A program made the position numbers and the translations under genes. A stretch of 17,283 bases of DNA from DASXTB01 sp036505615. Its GTDB lineage: Bacteria; Acidobacteriota; UBA6911; JACQSX01. Below the pieces are notes generated by a model, which was given only the letters and a program-made list of their open reading frames with translations, was not told the DNA's origin and did no database searches. Below, one piece after another: positions 7,533 through 16,056 of this stretch. Position 1 is the stretch's first letter; each line of letters opens with the position of its first letter. The DNA is taken from positions 1 through 17,283 of the forward strand of contig DASXTB010000326.1 of assembly GCA_036505615.1 (NCBI GenBank), read 5' to 3'.

Positions 7533-9983
7533 ATGCAAGAGCAAGCAAGCTTAGTCATTATTGGCGCCGGCATCGTCGGCTGCAGCGCTGTCTATCATCT
7601 GACCGAGATGGGCTGGCGTGACATCATCGTGGTGGAACAGGGACCGCTATTTGCGGCAGGTGGCTCCAGCTCTCACGCGCCTGGCCTGGCATTTCAAACC
7701 AATTTTTCCAAGATGATGACAGAGTTGGCCAAGTACTCGGTGAATCTTTATTCCAATCTGGAGCTAAACGGCCAGCCCTGTTTCTATCCGGTCGGTGGTC
7801 TGGAGGTCGCCTATTCCAAAGAGCGCTGGCAGGACCTTAAGCGCAAGCGAGGGATCGCCAAATCCTGGGGGATAGAGGCAGAACTAATCACTCCTGGAGA
7901 GGCCAAGGAAAAAATTCCCCTCTTGGACGCAACTAAAATTCACGGCGCTTATTACGTCCCCTCTGATGGCATCGTCAAGGCGGTGCTTTCCGGAGAAGCG
8001 ATGGCCGGTGCCGCCAAGCAGCGCGGCGCTACCTTCTACGACGGCACTACTGTCACCGGGTTGGAAGTGAAAAATGGCAGGATGCAAGCAGTCCTCACTT
8101 CCAGAGGGCGCATCGCTACGGAAACGGTGCTGGTGTGTGCCGGCATCTGGGGTTCCCGCATCGGTCGAATGGCCGGAGTGCCCATCTCGCTGACGCCGGT
8201 ACAACATCAATATGCAAAGACGTCGCCCATTCCAGAACTGGCCGGAGAAACGCGAGAAGTGGCGCATCCCATCCTGCGTCACCAGGACCACTCCATGTAT
8301 TTCCGCCAACATGCCGACTGCTATGGTCTCGGCTCCTATAAGCACGAGCCACTGCTGGTGGACCCGGAAGATATTCTCAGCCACCAAGAGGCGAAAATTA
8401 TGCCCTCGGTTATGGAGTTTACTCCGGAGCACTTTGAAGCGGCCTATCAGGCAGCCGTCGAGCTTCTCCCGGCGCTGCGCAGAGCTGAGCTGGCATATAA
8501 GATTAATGGAATATTTTCCTTCACGCCGGACGGCCTGCCCGTTCTGGGCGAGTCGCTGGATGTTCGCGGATTTTGGGTGGCCGAGGCCGTTTGGATTACG
8601 CATGGCGCGGGCGTAGGAAAGGTCATAGCTGAATGGATGACGCACGGTTCGCCCAGTATTGACCTTCGAGAGGCCGACTTAAATCGCTTCGCTCCCCACG
8701 CCCATGCCAGTTCCTATGTTAAGACTCGTGGCGCGCAACAATACCGGGAGGTCTACGACATTATTCATCCTCTCCAGCAGATCCAACATCCGCGCAATTT
8801 GCGTCTCAGTCCCTTCCACGCTCGCCTGCAACAACAGGGTGGAGTTTTTTTTGAGACTGCCGGGTGGGAGCGGCCACAGTGGTTTGAAGCTAATGCAAGC
8901 CTTTTAGACGGTCACCACTGGCCCACCCGCTGCGGTTGGGAAGCGCGGTATTGGTCGCCTATTCAGGGGGGAGAACACTGGGCAACGCGGAATAGTGTTG
9001 CCCTATATGACCTGACTGCCTTTACAAAGATTGAGGTAACGGGTTCCGGAGCGCTGGCGTTCTTGCAGTCTATCACCACCAACCAGATGGATCAGCCGGA
9101 GGGGAAAGTCGTCTACACTTCAATGCTCAATCAAAAGGGCGGAATCATGTGTGATTTGACAGTAACGCGTTTGGGACCCGCTCGTTTTCTAGTGCTCACC
9201 GGAGGCGCCGTGGGGATGCACGATCTGGCCTGGATTCGCACAAATGCGCCGAGCGACGGCTCCGTTCAGGTGGCTGATGTCACGTCCAAATACTGCAGCC
9301 TGGGTTTGTGGGGACCAAGAGCGCGCGACGTGTTGGAACGGGTGTGTGTCGAGGATATTTCCAATCTTGCCTTCCCCTACTTTACCGCCCGGCAGCTTAC
9401 GGTCGATACGACGCCGGCGCTGGCGCTACGCGTCTCTTATGTGGGCGAACTGGGTTGGGAGATCTACACCCTGACCGAATACGGCCTGAGGCTATGGGAC
9501 ACGCTGTGGGAGGCGGGGCAGCCTTTCAACTTGATTGCCGCAGGCGGCGGGGCCTTCGACTCTCTGCGTTTGGAGAAAGGCTATCGCCTCTGGGGTGCGG
9601 ACATTCACACCGACTACAACCCCTATGAAGCAGGACTTAGCTGGACCGTGAAGTTTAGAAAGGGCGATTTCCTGGGGCGAGACGCGCTGCTGCGCATTAA
9701 AGAACGGGAAGTCAGCCGTAAGCTCTGTTGCATCACTGTCGATGACCCCAACGGTGTTGCACTGGGAAAAGAACCTCTCCTGGATGGGGAGCGCGTGCTG
9801 GGCTACGTCACCAGTACCAATTACGGCTATTCGGTGGGCCGGCATATCGTATATGGTTATCTCCCCGTCGAGTACGCGACCGAAGGCACCAAAGTGGATG
9901 TGGAGTACTTTGGCAGACGATACACTGGCACGGTGACCAAGGAGCCGCTCTACGATCCGGAGAACGTAAAGCTGAAAACTTAA
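7533..9983 (+). CDS. Dimethylglycine/sarcosine dehydrogenase-like FAD-GcvT fusion protein
   Basis: The 816-residue protein has a DAO-type FAD domain (residues about 5-370; dinucleotide motif G11-A-G-I-V-G16), a short FAO_M-type linker (about 372-428), and a GcvT aminomethyltransferase region with its C-terminal barrel (about 430-808). His48 in GGSSSHAPG occupies the place of the histidine that binds FAD covalently in dimethylglycine and sarcosine dehydrogenases. Asp541 in GGIMCDLTV matches the conserved catalytic Asp of GcvT. Expected chemistry: oxidative N-demethylation of dimethylglycine and/or sarcosine, with the methylene group passed to tetrahydrofolate; electrons probably go to an ETF-type acceptor. 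The start ATG directly follows the TAA of the oxidase remnant. Following a BHMT-like gene, dimethylglycine is the most natural substrate. Which methylated glycine is preferred cannot be read from the sequence. Confidence 0.87.
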   Translation: MQEQASLVIIGAGIVGCSAVYHLTEMGWRDIIVVEQGPLFAAGGSSSHAPGLAFQTNFSKMMTELAKYSVNLYSNLELNGQPCFYPVGGLEVAYSKERWQDLKRKRGIAKSWGIEAELITPGEAKEKIPLLDATKIHGAYYVPSDGIVKAVLSGEAMAGAAKQRGATFYDGTTVTGLEVKNGRMQAVLTSRGRIATETVLVCAGIWGSRIGRMAGVPISLTPVQHQYAKTSPIPELAGETREVAHPILRHQDHSMYFRQHADCYGLGSYKHEPLLVDPEDILSHQEAKIMPSVMEFTPEHFEAAYQAAVELLPALRRAELAYKINGIFSFTPDGLPVLGESLDVRGFWVAEAVWITHGAGVGKVIAEWMTHGSPSIDLREADLNRFAPHAHASSYVKTRGAQQYREVYDIIHPLQQIQHPRNLRLSPFHARLQQQGGVFFETAGWERPQWFEANASLLDGHHWPTRCGWEARYWSPIQGGEHWATRNSVALYDLTAFTKIEVTGSGALAFLQSITTNQMDQPEGKVVYTSMLNQKGGIMCDLTVTRLGPARFLVLTGGAVGMHDLAWIRTNAPSDGSVQVADVTSKYCSLGLWGPRARDVLERVCVEDISNLAFPYFTARQLTVDTTPALALRVSYVGELGWEIYTLTEYGLRLWDTLWEAGQPFNLIAAGGGAFDSLRLEKGYRLWGADIHTDYNPYEAGLSWTVKFRKGDFLGRDALLRIKEREVSRKLCCITVDDPNGVALGKEPLLDGERVLGYVTSTNYGYSVGRHIVYGYLPVEYATEGTKVDVEYFGRRYTGTVTKEPLYDPENVKLKT

Positions 9984-10023
9984 TTAATCGGGGCGTCGCT
10001 CAGGCAAAAACGCCTAAAAAAGA

Positions 10024-10077
10024 TTGACAGCCTCTGAAACCACAACTAGTCTGAAACCAATAATCCTCAGATTGGTT
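10024..10077 (+). promoter_or_regulatory. Possible promoter/operator upstream of the TonB-dependent receptor
   Basis: TTGACA (10024-10029) is followed after 17 bp by TAGTCT (10047-10052), a perfect -35 with a poor -10. A 10-nt direct repeat TCTGAAACCA (10033-10042 and 10050-10059) sits across the spacer and the -10, and AACCAAT (10055-10061) pairs with ATTGGTT (10071-10077). A regulator binding these repeats could cover the promoter; this is inference. The start would be about 150 nt before the ATG. Confidence 0.35.
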
Positions 10078-10170
10078 CATGGGGGGTTCTTGTATCATTT
10101 CATGGGCTCTGTATTGGTGTTACCCCTTTTCAGATCCGCAAGGACCGGCACTGCCGTCAACCCACTCTTA

Positions 10171-10187
10171 GTGAAGCGTCGCTTCAC
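10171..10187. promoter_or_regulatory. Perfect 17-bp palindrome before the receptor RBS
   Basis: GTGAAGCG-T-CGCTTCAC is a perfect dyad with 8-bp arms around one base, ending 7 nt before the Shine-Dalgarno AGGAGA (10195-10200) of the receptor gene. In DNA it is the size of a typical operator. In RNA it would be a hairpin beside the ribosome site. Either would suit control of an outer-membrane receptor. Confidence 0.45.
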
Positions 10188-10205
10188 CTCAGACAGGAGA
10201 ATCAT

Positions 10206-13200
10206 ATGAGAGTGCAGAAAGACCTTCGAGGGTTTGCTTATCTGGCAATGGCGTTGATGATTTCCGTCTTAACCTGGTCTCAGGTTCAAAACGCGTCGGC
10301 GCAGACGGTAGCCGGAACCATCGTGGGGACGGCAACCGACGCTTCGGGGGCGGTTCTGCCGGGTGTTACCGTCACCGTTACAAACAGTGCGACTGGCGTC
10401 GCCAAGGTGGTCGTAACAAACGAGGCGGGTGCTTATACGGTTCCGTTTCTGCAGCCTGGAACTTACTCAGTGAGCGGAGAGTTGGTTGGATTCAAAAAGC
10501 AGATGATCACGGGTGTAATCGTCGAGGTCGAGCAGCGTGTGCGCGTTGACTTGCAACTTGCCGTTGGTGAGGTATCACAAACTGTGCAGGTCGAGAGTGC
10601 AGTCCCATTGTTGAATACTGAATCGTCTTCGGTTGGCCAGGTGATCGAAAACCAGCGCGTCGTCGATCTACCCTTGAATGGCCGCCAGTTCATGGAACTG
10701 GCCTTTCTCATACCCGCCACACACGCTTCTGCCCCAGGGCACTTCAACGCGATTTTGCAGGGTATCGCGGTAACAGCCGTGGGCGGCCGGCCCACCAACA
10801 ACAACTTTACGTTGGACGGCATTTCCAATACCTCTCCCAACTGTGGCTATTTTGCCGTCTCCCCATCGGTCGATGCGGTTCAGGAATTCAAAATCCAGAC
10901 CAGCAATTATTCGGCGGAATTTGGGCAGACCTCGGGTGCTGTTATCAACGTGGCCACCAAGTCGGGAACCAACGAACTTCACGGCAGCCTGTTTGAGTTT
11001 CTGCGCAATGATGTCTTTGACGCCCGCAACTTCTTTAATCGCGGCAAGCATGCAGAGCCCCTGAAGCGCAACCAGTTCGGCGGCAGCATCGGCGGTCCGG
11101 TAGTTATCCCGAAGCTATACGACGGAAAAAACCGCACTTTCTTCTTCTACAACGAAGAACACCTAAAGGAGCGCAGAGCTTTAGTCCAGATCGCTCGCGT
11201 TCCATCGGGTCCGATACTCACTGGAGATTTTTCCAAGGCCGGCTACACCATCTATGATCCTAAGACCACTCGCGCCAATCCCAACTTTGATCCCTCCAAG
11301 CCGGTCAGCCCGTCCAACCTCCAGTTTCTGCGAGACCCGTTTCAGGGAAACATCATTCCAAGCGACCGGATCAATCCGGTAGCGCTCAAGGCGCTGAAGT
11401 TCTACCCACAACCTAACAATCCGGGAGATCCACAGCGAAACTACATCAATAACAATCCATTCAAGCGAGACAACTACCAGATCAATGCCCGCGTGGATCA
11501 TCAGATTTCGGCCGAAGACAACATCTTTGTGCGCTATGCGCAGAGCAACTTAGTCGCCAGCAACCCTGGGGTGCTTCCCAATATGGGCGGAGACGATATA
11601 ACGAATTTGGGTAAGAACCTGGCCCTGAATTGGGTTCACACCTTCTCGTCGCAGTTAGTCAACGAGGCGCGTGCCGGGTACAACCGATTGAATTTCGGCC
11701 GGATCAACCCAAGACAGGGTACCAACTTCGCCGGCACACTGGGGATCTCGGGGAGTCCAGGGAGCAAGATTTCCGGGTTTCCCATTTTCGGCATAGCTGG
11801 TTTCACTGGTTTGGGAGACGAAGAGCCCTACGGCAATATCGACAACATCTATCAGTGGGTCGACATCGCTTCGTACACAAAGAAGAATCACAGCTTGAAG
11901 TTTGGGATCGATGTCCGGCGGATTTTGAACGACTACTTCATCGCCCGTTCGCCCAGCGGATCTTACAGCCTCTCGGGACAATTCACCGGTTTGCCAGGCA
12001 TTCCGCTGTCCGAAGGATTTGCTGACTTCCTGCTGGGACTCCCCGCCAGCAACGCGATTACCTACCTGGGAGACATCGGTCGGACGCGCACCACTAATTG
12101 GAACGCGTTCTTTCAGGATGACTGGAAGGTTTCGCAGAACCTGACTGTCAACCTCGGGTTGCGCTACGAGCTGTTCACCTCGCCGGTCGATAAGTTTGGC
12201 CGCCAGGGTTATATGGATCCGAAGACGGGCGAGCTTGTCTACGCCAAACGCGCTCCTTTGGATAATCCGCTGCCCGGGTCAGGTATTACCGAAGCGGATC
12301 TAAAACTCCCGCACCGGAGAGTGGACCGCGATTCAATCATTATTGGGGACCACAACAACTTCGCTCCCCGGGTCGGTTTCGCTTACCAGTTGCCGCACCT
12401 GAAAAACACCGTTCTGCGTGCAGGTTATGGAGTGTCGTTCGTCTATTTTCCGTTCAGCGACTTCGGAGTGAACAGTCAAAGGATGATTCCGTTCAGCGTG
12501 AATGTTTCTAACGCGTCGGATGCATTCAGACCCACCATTCCTGACTACAACTTCGACGTAGGCGGCGCTCGCCAGGTACTCCTGAGCGGTACCCGCTTCA
12601 GCATTGCCGGTCTGGATCCGAACCTGCACTGGGGCGATGTTCAGCAGTGGAGTTTGAACGTTCAGCACGAGCTTCCCGGCAACGTGCTGTTCGACCTGGG
12701 TTACCTCGGCAACAGCGCGCACCATCTGGCGCAACGGTTCCCCACCAACAACCCGCTTACTCCTGGTTCTGGAAGTCTAAATTCTCGCAGGCCTTTTCAA
12801 AGCTTCAGCGGGGTCACGCAAGTCCAATCGGACATCAATAACTTCTACAACGCCATGGCGCTGCGATTGGAAAAGCGGTACTCGCAGGGTTTCAGCGTGC
12901 TCGGGTCTTATACGTGGGCCAAGTCGATTGGTTACGGCAGCGAGGTTTACGGCACTCCAGGACAGGAAGGCGGATTTCAGAATCCTCTCAACCGAAGGCT
13001 TGACCGGGGCCTTACTCCCGACGACGTGCGCCAGCGACTGTCGATCAGTTATACATGGGAACTTCCCGTCGGCAGGGGACGTGCCGTCCTCGGAGACGCC
13101 TCAGGCCCCGTTAACGCTTTGCTGGGAGGCTGGCAGGTTAATTCCATCATGGCCTTTCAGACTGGTTTTCACGTGACCGTCACCGGCGGCGCTTTCACCA

Positions 13201-13568
13201 ACATGGGTTGGGCGACGCGGCCCGATCAGATCGGGAATCCCAACCGTGATTTCACTTTCAGCGTCGATCAGGCCTTTAACACAAAGGCTTTTGCGCGCCC
13301 AGCCCAGTTCCAATTTGGAACGGCACCGCGAGGCTCGATAGAAACACCGGGCATCAAGAACGTAGATCTTTCAATCTTCAAGAACACGCGCGTAAAGGAG
13401 CGATTGAACGTGCAGTTCCGGTTTGAAATGTTCAATGCGGCGAATCACCCGAACTTCTCGTGCTTCGAATGCCTCCCATCCAGGAACTTCGACAGTTCCG
13501 CCTTTGGGAGAATATTCGCAGCTTCCGATCCCCGTCTGATCCAGTTTGCGCTGAAACTGCTGTACTAG
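10206..13568 (+). CDS. Oar-like TonB-dependent outer-membrane receptor with carboxypeptidase-regulatory-like domain
   Basis: The 1120-residue protein has a signal peptide with a likely cut after ASA (residues 30-32), a carboxypeptidase-regulatory-like beta-sandwich at about 34-118 (GTIVGTATDASGAVLPGVTV, then AGAYTVPFLQPGTYSV), a TonB plug from about 125 (VVDLPLNGRQFMEL and the VQEFKIQTSNYSAEFGQTSG segment), and a long 22-strand-type barrel. It ends in LIQFALKLLY, with the aromatic last residue expected by the BAM machinery. This architecture and size are typical of the many Oar-like receptors of Acidobacteriota. A good AGGAGA (10195-10200) fixes the start. No SusD-like partner is nearby. The substrate is unknown. 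It lies 222 bp after the demethylation genes, so uptake of a related compound is possible, but these receptors are numerous and often unlinked to their substrate genes. Confidence 0.9.
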   Translation: MRVQKDLRGFAYLAMALMISVLTWSQVQNASAQTVAGTIVGTATDASGAVLPGVTVTVTNSATGVAKVVVTNEAGAYTVPFLQPGTYSVSGELVGFKKQMITGVIVEVEQRVRVDLQLAVGEVSQTVQVESAVPLLNTESSSVGQVIENQRVVDLPLNGRQFMELAFLIPATHASAPGHFNAILQGIAVTAVGGRPTNNNFTLDGISNTSPNCGYFAVSPSVDAVQEFKIQTSNYSAEFGQTSGAVINVATKSGTNELHGSLFEFLRNDVFDARNFFNRGKHAEPLKRNQFGGSIGGPVVIPKLYDGKNRTFFFYNEEHLKERRALVQIARVPSGPILTGDFSKAGYTIYDPKTTRANPNFDPSKPVSPSNLQFLRDPFQGNIIPSDRINPVALKALKFYPQPNNPGDPQRNYINNNPFKRDNYQINARVDHQISAEDNIFVRYAQSNLVASNPGVLPNMGGDDITNLGKNLALNWVHTFSSQLVNEARAGYNRLNFGRINPRQGTNFAGTLGISGSPGSKISGFPIFGIAGFTGLGDEEPYGNIDNIYQWVDIASYTKKNHSLKFGIDVRRILNDYFIARSPSGSYSLSGQFTGLPGIPLSEGFADFLLGLPASNAITYLGDIGRTRTTNWNAFFQDDWKVSQNLTVNLGLRYELFTSPVDKFGRQGYMDPKTGELVYAKRAPLDNPLPGSGITEADLKLPHRRVDRDSIIIGDHNNFAPRVGFAYQLPHLKNTVLRAGYGVSFVYFPFSDFGVNSQRMIPFSVNVSNASDAFRPTIPDYNFDVGGARQVLLSGTRFSIAGLDPNLHWGDVQQWSLNVQHELPGNVLFDLGYLGNSAHHLAQRFPTNNPLTPGSGSLNSRRPFQSFSGVTQVQSDINNFYNAMALRLEKRYSQGFSVLGSYTWAKSIGYGSEVYGTPGQEGGFQNPLNRRLDRGLTPDDVRQRLSISYTWELPVGRGRAVLGDASGPVNALLGGWQVNSIMAFQTGFHVTVTGGAFTNMGWATRPDQIGNPNRDFTFSVDQAFNTKAFARPAQFQFGTAPRGSIETPGIKNVDLSIFKNTRVKERLNVQFRFEMFNAANHPNFSCFECLPSRNFDSSAFGRIFAASDPRLIQFALKLLY

Positions 13569-13788
13569 TGCACTGCAAGGGAAAGTCCGCGGAGCGGGCG
13601 ATGGAATTGTAGCCCCGGGTGGAGTGAAGCGGAACCCTCCGGGGATTTAGAAACCCAAGAATCATGAGAGCCCCGCCTGGCGGGGCGAAAGAATTCTTTT
13701 GTACGGCCCGGTTCGGTTACCCTAAATAACACATCGGGGGAAGTCGTGGGGCGGGATGCAAACTCTGCCCCCCGCTTTGCGATCTCTG

Positions 13789-13861
13789 GAGTTTGGACAT
13801 TTTTTGAAACGACACGTCGAGTCGAGCCCGCTTCAGCGGCCTCTCGAGTTGGGACATTTTG
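13789..13861 (+). repeat. 16-nt direct repeat, 57-bp period
   Basis: GAGTTTGGACATTTTT (13789-13804) and GAGTTGGGACATTTTG (13846-13861) agree at 14 of 16 positions. They flank about 40 bp containing GTCGAGTCGAG. This could be the remnant of a mobile element's ends or a small dispersed repeat. No transposase sequence remains. Confidence 0.55.
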
Positions 13862-13862
13862 G

Positions 13863-13890
13863 AGAGACGGCCGGTGGGCCGTCTCTTTGT
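13863..13890 (+). terminator. Strong hairpin with short T-tract, terminator-like
   Basis: AGAGACGGCC (13863-13872) pairs perfectly with GGCCGTCTCT (13877-13886) around GGTG, then TTTGT follows. The 10-bp GC-rich stem and the T's resemble an intrinsic terminator, although the T-tract is short and it lies about 295 bp after the receptor stop codon. It may instead belong to the hairpin cluster. Confidence 0.4.
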
Positions 13891-14230
13891 CCGCGAAGCG
13901 GACGCATAGCAGTAGCCGGGGGTGCCCACGCGCGCAGCGCGAGGCACCCCCGGTCTGCGGTCCCCCATATCGCCCGGACCGCGCAAGCGGTCCCATTAGG
14001 TTCGGCGTAGGTGCGTCCGTCCCAAGTTTTTGTCTTGTGAGATAAGGAAATCTAGGTGCTCTTCAACCCCGTTGGCTTCAACGCAGGGTCTGGGAAGGAA
14101 TGTGCGAAGAAAAAACGAGGAAAATGGGACCGCTAGCGCGGTCCGATTATTTTCTGAATCGCCGACCGGGGGTGCCTCGCGCTCTGCGCGTCGGCACCCC
14201 CGGCTACTGCTACTGGTCCGCTTCGCGGAC
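13889..14230. repeat. Large inverted repeat (109/108-bp arms) made of smaller hairpins
   Basis: The left arm 13889-13997 is the reverse complement of the right arm 14123-14230. In the core (13889-13955 against 14164-14230) I count 61 of 67 positions identical. Each arm contains its own hairpins: GTCCGC-GAA-GCGGAC (13889-13903) and its mirror GTCCGC-TTC-GCGGAC (14216-14230); an 11-bp stem CCGGGGGTGCC/GGCACCCCCGG (13916-13953) capped by CGCGC-GCA-GCGCG; and GGACCGC-GCAA-GCGGTCC (13976-13993) with its mirror GGACCGC-TAGC-GCGGTCC (14127-14144). The spacer of about 125 bp has no gene. Confidence 0.85.
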
Positions 14231-14359
14231 GGCGCGGCTTCGCTGCGCTTAGCCCGCTTTGCGGGGCTGATGAGCACGTTCAAATCCAACGTAGTTCTCC
14301 ATGAAACGATGAACAATATTCAACATTTGTAACAACTAATAGCATTCAGGAAAGTAACC

Positions 14360-15826
14360 ATGCAAATCGGTCATTTAATCGACGGCCAGGAAGTGGAATC
14401 CCTGGCTGGAAAGACATTTCCTACAATCAACCCGGCAACAGAAGAAGTCCTGGCAGAGGTTGCTGATGGAAACGAGGCCGACGTCGACCGCGCGGTGCGA
14501 GCGGCGCGGCGCGCTTTTGACGAAGGCCCCTGGGCGCGAATGGCTCCGTGGGAGAGGGGCCGGCTGATCGGCAAAGTCGCAGAAGTCATCCGGCGCAGGG
14601 CCGACGAGTTGGCCATGCTGGATGCGCTCGACTGCGGCAAGCCTTACAAGGATAACAAGTATGGAGACATTCCCTGCTGTATCCGCATCTTCGAGTATTA
14701 CGGCGGAATTCCGGACAAGTACCGGGGCGTCGTGGTGCCGGCCGAGCAGGGATTGTTCAACTACGCCGTCCGCGAGCCCTACGGCGTCGTGATTGGAATT
14801 GTCCCGTGGAACTATCCGTTTCTGAATTCATGCATCAAACTTGCACCAGCGCTGGCGGCCGGCAATACGGTTGTCCTGAAAATGGCAGAGCAGACTCCGC
14901 TGTCCACAGTGGAGCTGGGAAAGATTTGCCTGGAAGCCGGAATTCCTCCCGGTGTGGTTAACATAGTCAACGGGGGTCCCGAGACGGGAGCCGCCCTGGT
15001 GCGGCATCCGGCCATCGACAAGATTTCGTTTACCGGCAGCACCGCGGTGGGTAAAGAAATCCTGCATGCCGCGGCCGACCGTGTAATTCCCGTGACACTG
15101 GAACTGGGCGGCAAAAGCCCCAGCGTTGTGTTTGAGGATGCAGATCTCGATCAGGCCGTGGCGGGTGTGCTCTTCAGCAGTTTCTTCAATGCGGGACAGA
15201 TCTGCACCACCGGATCGCGGCTAATCGTGCAGGAATCGATCGCCGAAAAATTCTTACAGAAGCTCGCTCCACGAGCGACGGCGTTGCGAGTCGGAGATCC
15301 CACACGTGAGGAAACCGATCTTGGGCCTCTTGTCAGCCGGGCACAGTACGAGCGCGTCGTGAGCTACCTGGAGATCGGTCAAGCTGAGGGAGCACAAGTC
15401 TACCTAGACGGCTCGACGCATCAGGACCCAAAGATTACGAAAGGCTACTTTGTCTGGCCCACCATCTACACCGGAGTGAAACCGCAGATGCGCATCGCTC
15501 AGGAGGAAATCTTCGGTCCCGTCTTGTCGGTGCTGACCTTCAAGGACGAGGCAGAGGCCATTGAGCTTGCTAACAACGTCGTTTACGGTTTGGCGGCTTC
15601 CGTATGGACCACCAATCTTGGCCGGGCATTGCGGGCCGTTTCCGCTATTAAAGCTGGGATGATTTGGGCTAACACAGTCGAGTACTGGGAACCGTCAGTT
15701 CCCTACGGAGGCCAGAAGCAGAGCGGGCTTGGTGAAGACTTTGGCATGGAGGCCTATCGGACTTACACCAAGGCAAAGTCGGTATTCGTGAACCTGACCA
15801 ATAACAAGATTCAGTGGGGCACTTAG
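14360..15826 (+). CDS. NAD(P)-dependent aldehyde dehydrogenase, betaine-aldehyde dehydrogenase-like
   Basis: This is a full-length 488-residue ALDH-superfamily enzyme. The oxyanion-hole Asn151 is in IVPWNYP, the Rossmann turn is FTGSTAVG (224-231), the general base Glu248 is in LELGGKSP, the nucleophile Cys282 is in NAGQICTTGSRL, and the EEIFGPV motif follows later. It oxidises an aldehyde to the acid with NAD(P)+. Overall it resembles the betaine aldehyde / gamma-aminobutyraldehyde / retinal-type ALDH1-2-9 group. Substrate cannot be settled by reading. In this neighbourhood betaine aldehyde (from choline) or another methylated amino-aldehyde is attractive, but the 0.8-kb hairpin region separates it from the demethylation genes. 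AGGAAAG (14348-14354) precedes the ATG. Its last codon and TAG form the end of fold-back 3. Confidence 0.88.
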   Translation: MQIGHLIDGQEVESLAGKTFPTINPATEEVLAEVADGNEADVDRAVRAARRAFDEGPWARMAPWERGRLIGKVAEVIRRRADELAMLDALDCGKPYKDNKYGDIPCCIRIFEYYGGIPDKYRGVVVPAEQGLFNYAVREPYGVVIGIVPWNYPFLNSCIKLAPALAAGNTVVLKMAEQTPLSTVELGKICLEAGIPPGVVNIVNGGPETGAALVRHPAIDKISFTGSTAVGKEILHAAADRVIPVTLELGGKSPSVVFEDADLDQAVAGVLFSSFFNAGQICTTGSRLIVQESIAEKFLQKLAPRATALRVGDPTREETDLGPLVSRAQYERVVSYLEIGQAEGAQVYLDGSTHQDPKITKGYFVWPTIYTGVKPQMRIAQEEIFGPVLSVLTFKDEAEAIELANNVVYGLAASVWTTNLGRALRAVSAIKAGMIWANTVEYWEPSVPYGGQKQSGLGEDFGMEAYRTYTKAKSVFVNLTNNKIQWGT

Positions 15827-16025
15827 TACTCACATTCGTAAATACGATAACGTATTTAGGATTATTGGCCACAGATTAACGCGAATGAACGCGGATATCC
15901 TGAGCACGACAGGCCCCCAATTAGCCCTTCTTTTTCCTCTTATCGCTCAGGATATCCGCGTTCATTCGCGTTAATCTGTGGCCAAATGATATACGTTACC
16001 GTACTTACGAATTAGAGTACTAAGT
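15821..16025. repeat. Fold-back element 3 (perfect 39-bp inner arms, 35-bp outer arms)
   Basis: Inner arms 15867-15905 and 15945-15983 are perfect 39-bp complements, starting GGCCACAGATTAACGCGAAT and continuing with a second GAACGCGGAT unit. Outer arms 15821-15855 and 15991-16025 match at 31 of 35 positions, with the outermost 11 (ACTTAGTACTC) perfect. These 11 contain the last sense codon and TAG stop of the ALDH gene. Between outer and inner arms are short unpaired segments (about 11 and 7 nt); the loop is about 39 nt. It fills the ALDH-SDR gap up to 19 nt before the SDR Shine-Dalgarno GGGAG (16044-16048). The element shares GGCCACAGATTA with fold-back 1. Confidence 0.9.
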
Positions 16026-16056
16026 CGTCATAAAAATCATTCCGGGAGATTCTCGA

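Larger units (their letters stand above)
13569..14359. other. Gene-free 0.8-kb region packed with GC-rich hairpins
   Basis: No supported gene lies here. Open frames on both strands are short, compositionally odd (Arg/Pro/Ser-rich) and consist of palindromic DNA. Hairpins seen besides the annotated inverted repeat include an imperfect CCCCGG...CCGGGG (13613-13644), GCCCCGC-CTG-GCGGGGC (13670-13686) and GCCCGC-TTT-GCGGG (about 14250-14264). After 14265 the DNA becomes AT-rich up to the ALDH start; that stretch probably holds the ALDH promoter, but no clear -35/-10 pair was identified. Confidence 0.6.

Noticed and set aside
7884..8645. 253-codon minus-strand open frame opposite the dehydrogenase gene
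   Set aside because: It lies entirely within a well-supported + strand gene, shows no recognisable domain, and is best explained as a shadow frame.
9984..10023. Possible terminator after the dehydrogenase gene
   Set aside because: Only a 4-5-bp stem (AGGC/GCCT or GGCGT/ACGCC) is available and it is followed by A's and not T's on the + strand.
10024..10209. 61-codon + strand frame just before the TonB-dependent receptor
   Set aside because: It overlaps the receptor's ribosome site and start, has no family and no good ribosome site of its own; the region looks regulatory.
13789..13861. GGACATTTT repeats as intact insertion-sequence ends
   Set aside because: They are direct and not inverted, only 57 bp apart, and no transposase remnant is visible; kept only as a direct repeat.
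13565..13996. Minus-strand frames of 89 and 143 codons downstream of the receptor
   Set aside because: Arg/Pro/Ser-rich translations of hairpin DNA with no recognisable domain; the inverted repeat explains the open frames.
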